This document shows, one piece after another, positions 45,032-52,897 of a DNA stretch of 64,000 nt (the first letter of the stretch is position 1; each line of letters opens with the position of its first letter). Made by a program: the position numbers and the translations under genes. The notes under the pieces are model-generated. The model worked only from the letters and a program-made list of their open reading frames with translations. It was not told the DNA's origin and searched no databases. Source of the stretch: an uncultured Lachnospiraceae bacterium (lineage in GTDB: Bacteria > Bacillota > Clostridia > Lachnospirales > Lachnospiraceae); NCBI GenBank assembly GCA_934402055.1, contig CAKRTC010000004.1, positions 1-64,000 on the forward strand. The letters are read 5' to 3'.

Positions 45032-46279
45032 TCACATACCGTATGCCGCAGCATAGACCTTCATGACATCTTCTGCCGTTACGCTGTACAGATTCGGCAC
45101 CATGCATGTATCGTGCATGGCAAGTGCGGTAAGAGCCTTAAAGTCCTCAGGATCGACTCCCTGAAGCTCCGAAAGTCTTGCCGGAATACCTATATCGGCA
45201 TTAAGCTCAACTATCCTGTCAACTACAGCCTGTGCAAGAGTTCTGCCGGCTGTACTGCCTCCGCAGGAAGTCGTACACTGTGTACTTCCACAGGCTTCAA
45301 TAGCGTTATGCTCTGCCTGATTCGACTTACATGAGCCGCAGCATCCGCCTATTCCGAGAGCCTTGGCAACTGTCTTGAATCTGTCCTCATAGATATTTTT
45401 ATCCATATCGAAAGCAAGCACATACGGCAGGAGTACCGCATTGCAGATTCCGTGAGGCAGATTGTAATGACCGCCCAAAGCATGAGCCATAGCATGAACC
45501 ATACCGAGTCCGGCATTGCTGAATGCCATGCCTGCCACATTTTCCGCATAAGCCATCATAGTGCGGGCATGCTCATCTCCTCCGTTATGAACGGCAGTGG
45601 GCAGATTGTTCACCACAGTATCTATAGCCCATATCGCATCCTTATCGGTTATAGGAGTAGCGCCCTTGGAAAATACGGCTTCAATAGCATGTGTCAAAGC
45701 ATCCATACCTGTCGCAGCGGTAAGCTTAGGCGGCATGGAACTCATAAAATCGGTATCGTTTACGGCTATAGCAACCATGCAGTTGACATCTTCCATCGCC
45801 ATCTTGCTGTGACGCTTCGGATCCGTAACTACATAATAGCTCGTGCATTCGCTTCCGGAGCCCGCCGTCGTATTGACCGCAACTATCGGAAGTCCGGCAC
45901 ATTGCGATTTATCGACGCCCTCGTATTGCTCCACACGGCCTCCGTTTGCCATTACTATGCTGACAGCCTTGGCTGTATCTATGGCAGAGCCTCCGCCGAG
46001 TGCAATAAGCACCTTGGCATCTATCGCTCTCGCAGCCGACAGACACTCGTTGACTACAAGCACCGAAGGATTCGGCTTGACATCATAGTATACCGCATAT
46101 TCTATTCCGGCATCGGAAAGAACCCGGGCAAGCCTATCGGTAAGACCGCTCTTATACAGAAAACGGTCTGTTATAAGCAGAGCACGTCTTATGCCGGTCT
46201 TCTTAAGCTCCGGCCCCAGGAGTCTTATCGCGCCTTTACCGAAAAATGTTGTTTTTACGGCATTTATACGCTCAGGCAT
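45032..46279 (-). CDS. Iron-containing alcohol dehydrogenase with Cys-rich insertion (PduQ-like)
   Basis: The 415-residue group III alcohol dehydrogenase reduces an aldehyde with NADH, regenerating NAD+ in the BMC lumen. The nucleotide loop is GGGSAIDTAKA (about 95-105), and the Fe ligands are Asp193, His197 (GMDALTHAIE), His262 (GMVHAMAHALGG) and His276 (NLPHG), with the same spacing as FucO. Oddly, about 30 residues are inserted near the C-terminal domain (about 310-342) containing six cysteines (313, 314, 317, 330, 335, 339). Family members are usually about 380 residues without this. It is the last gene of the BMC operon. Confidence 0.9.
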   Translation of the reverse strand: MPERINAVKTTFFGKGAIRLLGPELKKTGIRRALLITDRFLYKSGLTDRLARVLSDAGIEYAVYYDVKPNPSVLVVNECLSAARAIDAKVLIALGGGSAIDTAKAVSIVMANGGRVEQYEGVDKSQCAGLPIVAVNTTAGSGSECTSYYVVTDPKRHSKMAMEDVNCMVAIAVNDTDFMSSMPPKLTAATGMDALTHAIEAVFSKGATPITDKDAIWAIDTVVNNLPTAVHNGGDEHARTMMAYAENVAGMAFSNAGLGMVHAMAHALGGHYNLPHGICNAVLLPYVLAFDMDKNIYEDRFKTVAKALGIGGCCGSCKSNQAEHNAIEACGSTQCTTSCGGSTAGRTLAQAVVDRIVELNADIGIPARLSELQGVDPEDFKALTALAMHDTCMVPNLYSVTAEDVMKVYAAAYGM

Positions 46280-46292
46280 ATATAAGCCTCCC

Positions 46293-47522
46293 TTATCTTA
46301 CCATTCCGCATACTACCTGGATAGGATCCCAGATAGTAGACTGTGCGGATGAAAAACAGAAATCAACGCCTGCAAGTGCCTTAACTGTCATACCCGCCGT
46401 AATAGCTACGGCTATGGCATTGATACGAGTCGAAACATTCTTGCCGCCCCAGGCCTGAGCTCCGAGTATACGCTCGGTCTGAGCATCAAATACAAGCTTG
46501 ATTGTAACAGGCTGAGGATTAGGACATATGCCCGGACGATCCGAACCTGTTCCTGTTACCGACTTTACTCTTAAGCCGGCCTTCTTTGCCTGAGTCTCAG
46601 TAAGTCCCGTTCTTGCGATCTCGGTCTCTCCGACTCTGATGCTTGCTGTGTGGAGACTTCCCGATCTTGAAATAGCACAGTTTCCTACTGCATATACATC
46701 TGCTATGCTTGTGGCAAGCTCATCATCAACAAATACCGCACCGTTTGCTGCAAGCTCTGCTCCGCAGCCCTTAAGCAGCTCGGTATTCGGCTGATTATTG
46801 TCTGCACATATGCACAGATCACAGCTGTATGAATTACGTTCGGTCTGAACCTGCTCTATATAGCTTCTGCCCGGGAAGGAACGAACCGTCTCTCCGAGAC
46901 TGAAGGCAACACCCTCAAGCTCAAGCTGTTTCTGTATAAGTGAGCTGATCTCCGGATCAAACTCCGGAAGCAGCTGTCTTGACTTATCTATTATGCGGAC
47001 ATGACGTCCCAATTTCAAAAATACTTTTGCGATCTCAAGTCCCGCCCAGTTGGCTCCGAGTATAACTATATCGCTTACATAAGGCGTCTTGATATATTCC
47101 TTGAGAAATACAAGCTCCTCAACATTCTTAAGAGTATGTACACCTACACGCTCGGCTCCGCGTACCGAAGGTAAGCTGACCGATGAGCCTGTGGCAACAA
47201 CAAGCTTGTCATAGCGTTCCGTAAATGTCTTGCCTGTAGACAGATCAGTAACGCTTACAGTCTTGGACTGCGGATCTATTGCCGTTACTTCATGCTGCAG
47301 ACATGCCTTTATTCCGTTTTTGATAAGCTCTGTCTCTTTGCTCTGTATGGCTTTGTTGAGTTCTTCAAGACTCTCGCAAAGATAATGAGGCAGTCCGTCA
47401 ACTCCGCAGCTGTAGAACGCACCGCGCTCGTACACGGTGATCTGCGCTCCCTTTGAGCCTGCGGCAAGTCTGGCTGCAGCCGAAACTCCGGCTGCAATAC
47501 TGCCGATTACAATGATCTTCAT
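46293..47522 (-). CDS. FAD-dependent CoA-disulfide reductase / NADH oxidase-like flavoprotein
   Basis: The 409-residue protein belongs to the pyridine nucleotide-disulfide oxidoreductase family: N-terminal FAD loop IGSIAAGVSAAA, a single active-site Cys39 in YSCGVDGLPHY (where CoA-disulfide reductases and Nox enzymes have their redox Cys), a second nucleotide loop VILGANWAGLEIAK, an FAD-contact region DVYAVGNCA, and a C-terminal dimerisation domain. Within the BMC operon it could keep CoA reduced, recycle NADH or feed electrons to a metal centre. It is tightly spaced with the neighbours (13 and 26 bases). Confidence 0.85.
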   Translation of the reverse strand: MKIIVIGSIAAGVSAAARLAAGSKGAQITVYERGAFYSCGVDGLPHYLCESLEELNKAIQSKETELIKNGIKACLQHEVTAIDPQSKTVSVTDLSTGKTFTERYDKLVVATGSSVSLPSVRGAERVGVHTLKNVEELVFLKEYIKTPYVSDIVILGANWAGLEIAKVFLKLGRHVRIIDKSRQLLPEFDPEISSLIQKQLELEGVAFSLGETVRSFPGRSYIEQVQTERNSYSCDLCICADNNQPNTELLKGCGAELAANGAVFVDDELATSIADVYAVGNCAISRSGSLHTASIRVGETEIARTGLTETQAKKAGLRVKSVTGTGSDRPGICPNPQPVTIKLVFDAQTERILGAQAWGGKNVSTRINAIAVAITAGMTVKALAGVDFCFSSAQSTIWDPIQVVCGMVR

Positions 47523-47548
47523 CTTTTAGCCTCTCTATTGTTTCCGAT

Positions 47549-47806
47549 CTACTCCATTGCAGGAGGATTGTCAACGATACCCACAACGAGGGCATCTACA
47601 GGGGCCGGGTAGTCCAGTGCGTACTGTGTGGGCTGGTTGCAAGTAACAAGCACCAGCTCACCTATTCCGGCACCGATAGTGTCGGCAGCTACAAAAATAT
47701 CCTTTTTCGAGCCACCGACAGGCTGTATCATTAAAAATTTCAACCCCTTGAGGTTATCCATCTTGCGTGTGGAATAAACCGTTCCTTTAACAGTACCGAG
47801 TATCAT
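47549..47806 (-). CDS. BMC vertex protein, EutN/CcmL family
   Basis: This 85-residue protein is the pentameric shell vertex (BMC-P): opening MILGTVKGTVYSTRKM, AADTIGAGIGELVLV and the C-terminal VDALVVGIVD. One BMC-P gene is enough to cap the twelve vertices. It is encoded between PduL and the flavoprotein. Confidence 0.93.
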   Translation of the reverse strand: MILGTVKGTVYSTRKMDNLKGLKFLMIQPVGGSKKDIFVAADTIGAGIGELVLVTCNQPTQYALDYPAPVDALVVGIVDNPPAME

Positions 47807-47825
47807 CCCATAGCACCTCTTTCAA

Positions 47826-48482
47826 TTACTCCTTACCGAGTACAGTGACAAGCTGTCCCTGCTTAAGCATAAATGCATTGCCGTCATCGGTATCGATATG
47901 CATGTCAAGTCTGTGTTTCTCACCGGATCTTATAAGCACATGCTCCATAACACCCGGCTTGACACCGTCGATCTTGACCTTGACTCTGTCTCCGTCCTTA
48001 AGGCCGAAGCGTTCGGCATCAGCCGGAGACATATGTATATGACGATCTGCAATTATTACACCCTTCGGTATCTCTATCTCACCCAAAGGTCCGCGAAGCT
48101 TTATCCCCGGAGTTCCCTCCAGATCTCCGCTGTCTCTTACCGGAGCGTTTATACCTATAGTACGGCAGTCAGTCTGCGAAAGCTCGACCTGAGTGGCATT
48201 TCTCTCGGGACCGAGTACACGTACCTTGGTAAGCACACCCTTCGGGCCTATCACATCGAGGCATTCCTCGCATGCGAACTGTCCCGGCTGGCTTAAAGCC
48301 TTCTTAGGCGTAAGCTGATAGTTACGCCCGAAGAGCCAGTCTATATTGCTTCTTGTGAGATGAATATGTCTTACCGAAATTCCTACAGGAACCTTATCGT
48401 CATCACGGGTACTCAGCTCCTTAATAACAGCCTGCGTTACTATCTCAATAAGCTGCTGTTCGGTGATTCCCTGATAATTCAA
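47826..48482 (-). CDS. pduL: Phosphate acyltransferase PduL
   Basis: PduL converts acyl-CoA plus phosphate to acyl-phosphate and CoA, recycling CoA inside the compartment. The 218-residue protein has an amphipathic N-terminal encapsulation-type helix (about residues 5-24, ITEQQLIEIVTQAVIKEL), then two beta-barrel domains with the zinc histidines His39/His41 (VRHIHLT), His148/His150 (DRHIHMS) and His195 (MHID). The start is TTG with GGGGGAAG six bases upstream; no ATG fits. Confidence 0.95.
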   Translation of the reverse strand: MNYQGITEQQLIEIVTQAVIKELSTRDDDKVPVGISVRHIHLTRSNIDWLFGRNYQLTPKKALSQPGQFACEECLDVIGPKGVLTKVRVLGPERNATQVELSQTDCRTIGINAPVRDSGDLEGTPGIKLRGPLGEIEIPKGVIIADRHIHMSPADAERFGLKDGDRVKVKIDGVKPGVMEHVLIRSGEKHRLDMHIDTDDGNAFMLKQGQLVTVLGKE

Positions 48483-48515
48483 GTTTCTTCCCCCTTTTCT
48501 TTATCCGAAAAAGGA

Positions 48516-49103
48516 TCAGATCTCCGGCATAACGTCAGATACGCTTGTATGAGGACGCGGAATAACATGTGCGCTTACGATCTCTCCGATACGTGCTGCT
48601 GCGTTGTTTCCTGACTCAACCGCTGCCTTGACAGCTCCTACATCACCCTGTACGAATACTGTTACAAGACCTGCGCCGATTCTCTCCTGACCTACAAGAG
48701 TTACATCAGCTGACTTAAGCATTGCATCAGCTGCCTCGATATTTGCTGTAAGACCGTTTGTCTCGATCATTCCGAGAGCTGCTCTGAGCGGTACCTGCTC
48801 ACCTGCCGGTGCACCCGAAGCTCCTACTGCCGGTCCCTTAGGCGGAAGGATCTTCTCGATATCGGCATGCGGACGAGCGATAACATTTGAGCAGAAGAGC
48901 TCTCCTACTCTTGAAGCTGCAGCCTCACCTGCTTCAACTGCTGACTTAACGGCACCTACCTCACCTGTAACGATAACAGTTGTAAGGCCTGCTCCGATAG
49001 TATTTGATCCGACAAACTCAACATCTGCTGCCTTAAGCATAGCATCTGTTGCTTCTACATTTCCGACAAGTCCCTTTGTTTCGATGAAACCTAATGCTTT
49101 CAT
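48516..49103 (-). CDS. Tandem BMC-domain shell protein
   Basis: The 195-residue protein holds two BMC domains (about 1-87 and 106-193) joined by a Pro/Gly/Ala linker. The halves are closely alike and each resembles a PduA-type hexamer subunit (LGFIETKGLVGNVEATDAM and LGMIETNGLTANIEAADAM), with pore loops TIGAG and RIGAG and ends ARPH/PRPH. It should form trimers that mimic a hexamer. It differs from PduT and EutL in that both halves remain BMC-H-like. No other shell hexamer gene is in the window. CAGGAGGA precedes the ATG. Confidence 0.93.
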   Translation of the reverse strand: MKALGFIETKGLVGNVEATDAMLKAADVEFVGSNTIGAGLTTVIVTGEVGAVKSAVEAGEAAASRVGELFCSNVIARPHADIEKILPPKGPAVGASGAPAGEQVPLRAALGMIETNGLTANIEAADAMLKSADVTLVGQERIGAGLVTVFVQGDVGAVKAAVESGNNAAARIGEIVSAHVIPRPHTSVSDVMPEI

Positions 49104-49202
49104 TATTTTCCTCCTGAATTACTGTGGTGAAAAAGATATACAGTATTATAAACTTAAATTCATTTATTATTGTTTTAATTAATTATTCGTAATCGCCCGA
49201 TA

Positions 49203-50711
49203 TCATACTATTCTGAGACCGCCCTCTGCAAGTACACAGCGACGGCGTCTGCAATAGGATCTTGCATCGGTGATACCCTCTCCGGTAGGTCCTGCAATTG
49301 TCATTGTGCAGTGTCCCTCACCGCCTATGCCGAGTCCTGCCTTGGTAGCACTGTTCTTGACAAAGATGGTAGTCTCTATGGACTTTGCAAATGTTGTCAT
49401 GTGATCTACGTTCTTTGAGAACATTGATGCGGTATGGCGGTTGCCCTTTTCGGACTTAACAGCAAGCTCTACAGCTTCCTCGAAGCTGCTTACCTTAACT
49501 ATAGGAAGAACCGGCATAAGCTGCTCGCAGAGTACGAACGGATGATCCGCAGGTGTCTCCATGATAACGAGTCTGCAGCTGTCAGGAGCCTGAACGCCTA
49601 CCTGGCGAAGTATCTCTGAAGCATTCTTTCCTACCCAGTCCTTGTTAGGCTCGTAGCCCTCTCCGCTCTTTTTCTTCTTAACGCAGAGTCTTGTAAGCTG
49701 CTCTGCCTGCTGTGCATTTACAAGATAAGCACCGTTCTTCTTGAGCTCGTAAATGAGTCCGTCGTAGATGCTCTCAACGGCGAAAACTTCCTTCTCCGCA
49801 AAGCATACTATATTGTTATCAAAGGATGATCCCTCATATATCTTGCGTCCTGCAAGCACTACATCGGCTGTCTCATCTACGATTACAGGAGGGTTACCCT
49901 CTCCGGCACCTATGCACTTCTTGCCGCTGCGGAGCAAAGCATTGACCATGCCCATTCCGCCTGTTCCTACCATCATGCGTATCTTAGGACTTGCAGCAAG
50001 CTTGTCTACATTATCCATGGTAGGCTCTTTTGTCATTGTCACGAGATTTGCAGGTCCGCCGGCATCAATGATGGCCTTGTTGATGACCTGTAAGCACTCT
50101 GCGCATACCTTCTTGGCTCTCGGATGTACATTGAATACTACCGAGTTGCCTCCTGCGATCATGCTGATTGAATTATTGATTATAGTCTCTGTAGGATTGG
50201 TGGTCGGTGTGATGGCTCCGATAACTCCGTACGGACCGTATTCCTCAAGCATAAGACCGTTGTCTCCGCTGAGTGCATAGGTCGTAAGACACTCAGTTCC
50301 CGGAGTCTTGTTGATGACTGCAAGATGTTTCTCTACCTTATCCTCGTAGCGACCCATTCCGGTCTCCTCGACTATCTTGCGGCACCACTCCTCTATGTGA
50401 GATCTTGACCAGCGTCTTATAGCCTCGATGATGCGCTGACGATCCTCCACCTTGTAATTGGTGATCCAGTCACGCTGAGCCTTGTAAGCTGCCTCGATGG
50501 CATCCTCTACATTTTCGAATACACCAAGCTCGCTCTTGCCCGTACTCTGCGGCTTATAGCCGTAGCTGCTGACGGTCTGTGTCTGTGATACCGTAGGTGT
50601 AGGAGCAACGCTTGACTTAAAGCCGGAAGCGGCAGACTGTGTATTGTTCTGCTCTATGCCCGATATAACCTTGCGGACGATGGATTCTATTTCCTGTGAA
50701 GTGATATCCAT
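49203..50711 (-). CDS. CoA-acylating aldehyde dehydrogenase (PduP/EutE-like)
   Basis: The 502-residue enzyme oxidises an aldehyde to acyl-CoA with NAD+ or runs in reverse. It has an N-terminal amphipathic encapsulation helix (SQEIESIVRKVISGIEQ, residues 5-21) and a flexible Ser/Thr/Gln linker (22-60), then the dehydrogenase domain with catalytic Cys303 in FDNNIVCFAEKE and the glycine-rich EGNPPVIVDE. The C-terminal Arg-rich RRRRCVL matches BMC-associated homologues. It sits between the aldolase-fold gene and the shell gene. Confidence 0.94.
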   Translation of the reverse strand: MDITSQEIESIVRKVISGIEQNNTQSAASGFKSSVAPTPTVSQTQTVSSYGYKPQSTGKSELGVFENVEDAIEAAYKAQRDWITNYKVEDRQRIIEAIRRWSRSHIEEWCRKIVEETGMGRYEDKVEKHLAVINKTPGTECLTTYALSGDNGLMLEEYGPYGVIGAITPTTNPTETIINNSISMIAGGNSVVFNVHPRAKKVCAECLQVINKAIIDAGGPANLVTMTKEPTMDNVDKLAASPKIRMMVGTGGMGMVNALLRSGKKCIGAGEGNPPVIVDETADVVLAGRKIYEGSSFDNNIVCFAEKEVFAVESIYDGLIYELKKNGAYLVNAQQAEQLTRLCVKKKKSGEGYEPNKDWVGKNASEILRQVGVQAPDSCRLVIMETPADHPFVLCEQLMPVLPIVKVSSFEEAVELAVKSEKGNRHTASMFSKNVDHMTTFAKSIETTIFVKNSATKAGLGIGGEGHCTMTIAGPTGEGITDARSYCRRRRCVLAEGGLRIV

Positions 50712-50808
50712 ATAACTTTTTTCCTTTCCGCTATATTTGACGGAGTCCTTGCTTCATTGTATGAAGCTTTATCCGTGAGTTAACTTTAATTTGTGATAAT
50801 TGTTTTTG

Positions 50809-51963
50809 TCAGATACCGGTCAGATGTCTTACGACATTTGCCATTACCTGTGCCTTGCCGGCATTTTTTTCGACAATATCCGCCTTGCTTACAGCAGGCT
50901 TTTCGTTATTCAGCCCGGCATTCACCGTACCTGATGCATATACACCGGGACGCAAGCTGTCGTCTGTACTTTCGTCCGGTATATCCGGCAGAGCCTCTCC
51001 CGGTCTTATGATGCCGGTCATTCCGCTCGGAAGTATCGACGATGTATATGCAGTTTCGTCATCCGTGACAGTTTTATCCCTGTGAGCACAGACTGTATCA
51101 CCGCAGCTTACACAGTTGCCGCTGCATTTTGAGGCTTTTCTGTCGGCACATGCGATAAATGAGCAGGTATCACAGCTTCCGTCACAGCTCTTTCCCTCAG
51201 TCTTCTCCGAATTGGTTGGAGCTGCTTGTATAGGATAATAAGCCTGAACACTCATGCGCCTCTCTTTACAAGCAGCATTAGCGCAAACAGAGCAATCTGC
51301 TGTGCAGCCCGGTCTTGATATAGGCATAAAGCCGGTAGCTTGAGCATTTGCCATAGGCGAAAGCTGTGTCTTCTCCTCTGCCGTTACAAAAGCTGCTTCG
51401 CAGTAGTAATTGAGCACTTCTACATAGTCGGCGGCTTCCTGAGGGGTCTTGCCCCACATCATGCAGCCATCTCCCTGCACGATAACTCCGTTATCATTTT
51501 TGGCAAGCAGCGAAACATCGCTTATGACCTGTTCGCTCTTAAGTGCTCCTACCGTCTGCACTCTTCCGAGGCGCCTTACCGCCGGTGTAAATGCAGCCGC
51601 CTCCACGCTCTTGCCCCTCGCGGCAAGCTTCTGTGCAGCTATAGGATAAGCATGTACTATGCTTCTGACCCTGTCATTTTCCTTATAAATCCTTAAATGC
51701 GTCTCTATATCGTCTCCGAGAGGCTTTGGCTTATTGGTAGCCATCTGCTTGCCGTTTAGATCGATTCGGACAAGCTGATCCTGAGTAAGCGCAGATTTGT
51801 CGGCTCCCTCTATAGTCACCCATATGGCATTGGGACCTACCTTTACGCTTAAGGATCCGTCCCCCGCTATCATCCAGCCTCTTTGATACAGCTTGGATGC
51901 TGCGGCAATAATTGCTTTTTTTGCCTCAAAATCAGAAAGATATGAAACTCCCTGAATTACCAT
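50809..51963 (-). CDS. Class II aldolase-fold protein with three Cys4 motifs, BMC-associated
   Basis: The 384-residue protein (ATG 51961..51963, AGGAGA eight bases upstream) has a class II aldolase/adducin domain (about 1-200), a Cys-rich region (218-295) and a C-terminal tail ending in an amphipathic helix (about 358-384) like an encapsulation peptide. The Cys region holds three C-x3-C-x2-C-x4-C motifs (Cys 220/224/227/232, 260/264/267/272, 280/284/287/292). Aligned by eye to L-fuculose-phosphate aldolase, catalytic Glu73 is Asp85, zinc His92 is kept (His104), but His94 is Tyr106 and His155 is Asn158. Aldolase activity is therefore doubtful; it may bind Fe-S clusters or other metals. It follows the BKACE gene with overlapping stop/start. 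Confidence 0.8.
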   Translation of the reverse strand: MVIQGVSYLSDFEAKKAIIAAASKLYQRGWMIAGDGSLSVKVGPNAIWVTIEGADKSALTQDQLVRIDLNGKQMATNKPKPLGDDIETHLRIYKENDRVRSIVHAYPIAAQKLAARGKSVEAAAFTPAVRRLGRVQTVGALKSEQVISDVSLLAKNDNGVIVQGDGCMMWGKTPQEAADYVEVLNYYCEAAFVTAEEKTQLSPMANAQATGFMPISRPGCTADCSVCANAACKERRMSVQAYYPIQAAPTNSEKTEGKSCDGSCDTCSFIACADRKASKCSGNCVSCGDTVCAHRDKTVTDDETAYTSSILPSGMTGIIRPGEALPDIPDESTDDSLRPGVYASGTVNAGLNNEKPAVSKADIVEKNAGKAQVMANVVRHLTGI

Positions 51964-51965
51964 TA

Positions 51966-52802
51966 TCAAAATCTCCTTTTAAGGGGAGGTATTCCGAGCA
52001 TTGCTCTTGCTTCATCAGGAGTCATCGGCATCATACCCTTAGACTTAATGACATCTGCAAGATCGGCTATTATCGCGGAATTGGTGTCTGATACTTCTCC
52101 GTTTCCGAGACAATGTGAATCCTCAAAGCCTACTCTTACTCCTGCTGCTCCCTTATCAAGTGCCACCTTGACCATCTCCCAGTCATTTCTGTGAGCCTGG
52201 GTATAACTCCAAAGCACATCATTTGAAGCAGGGAAATTCTCATTTAGTGCAGCCATCATATGATCAAGTGCCGGAACGGTTGCCGGCATCTCTCCCGCAT
52301 GTCCGAAGACAAACGCAAAGAAAAGCGGACGCTTGAAATGAAATTTCTCGTCAAGCTCTCTTACGGTATTGATCATACCAAGCTCGAAGACCTCGATATC
52401 CGGAGTCTTGTTATTCTCCATGATCTTGCTTACGCAATACTCAACATCCTTGATTGGGTTCTGATAGACCGCCGTTCCGAGATTGACCGAGCCTACATTA
52501 AGGCTGTTCGTCTCTACCCATGACGGATAGCAGGTCTGGCATCTCTCCTCTATAGTGAGGTTCGATACACCTCCCGTGGATATTTCTATGATGATGTCGG
52601 GACAGTATTGACGGATATAATCTACCGTCTCCTCAAGGAGACTTACATCCGGCGTAAGAGCACCGTTTAAGTCACGGCAGTGCAAATGAACCATGCATGC
52701 ACCGTTCTTATAACAATCATAAACATCCCTGGCTATTGCTCTCGGGTTGTTTAATTTGTCGGCAGCATCTACGGGAGCCACCGATATAAGAATCTTCTTC
52801 AT
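51966..52802 (-). CDS. Beta-keto-acid cleavage enzyme (BKACE, DUF849)
   Basis: BKACE enzymes react a beta-keto acid with acetyl-CoA to give acetoacetate and a new acyl-CoA. The 278-residue TIM barrel shows the zinc histidines in MVHLHCRD, the conserved FVFGHAGEMPAT block, and the late RVGFEDS with the Arg/Glu set. The opening ISVAPVDAAD differs from the TVAPTG of characterised Kce, so the substrate cannot be inferred. The ATG 52800..52802 follows AAGGTG. It is the first gene of the BMC operon proper, 95 bases after the GntR regulator. Confidence 0.88.
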   Translation of the reverse strand: MKKILISVAPVDAADKLNNPRAIARDVYDCYKNGACMVHLHCRDLNGALTPDVSLLEETVDYIRQYCPDIIIEISTGGVSNLTIEERCQTCYPSWVETNSLNVGSVNLGTAVYQNPIKDVEYCVSKIMENNKTPDIEVFELGMINTVRELDEKFHFKRPLFFAFVFGHAGEMPATVPALDHMMAALNENFPASNDVLWSYTQAHRNDWEMVKVALDKGAAGVRVGFEDSHCLGNGEVSDTNSAIIADLADVIKSKGMMPMTPDEARAMLGIPPLKRRF

Positions 52803-52897
52803 ACTTTTTAACACCTTACTTATTTTTTTACTTTTCGGCCGAACAAGGGTTCAAAACATTATAAGCGTTCATCTGCCGAATGAACGAGCCTCAAGTA

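Noticed and set aside
45452..46285. Plus-strand open frame (277 codons) opposite the alcohol dehydrogenase
   Set aside because: The minus strand encodes an intact Fe-ADH with all metal ligands; the opposite frame has no recognisable motif.
45032..52802. Assignment as a propanediol, ethanolamine or glycyl-radical BMC
   Set aside because: No diol dehydratase, ammonia lyase, glycyl radical enzyme or activase is encoded in or near the operon.
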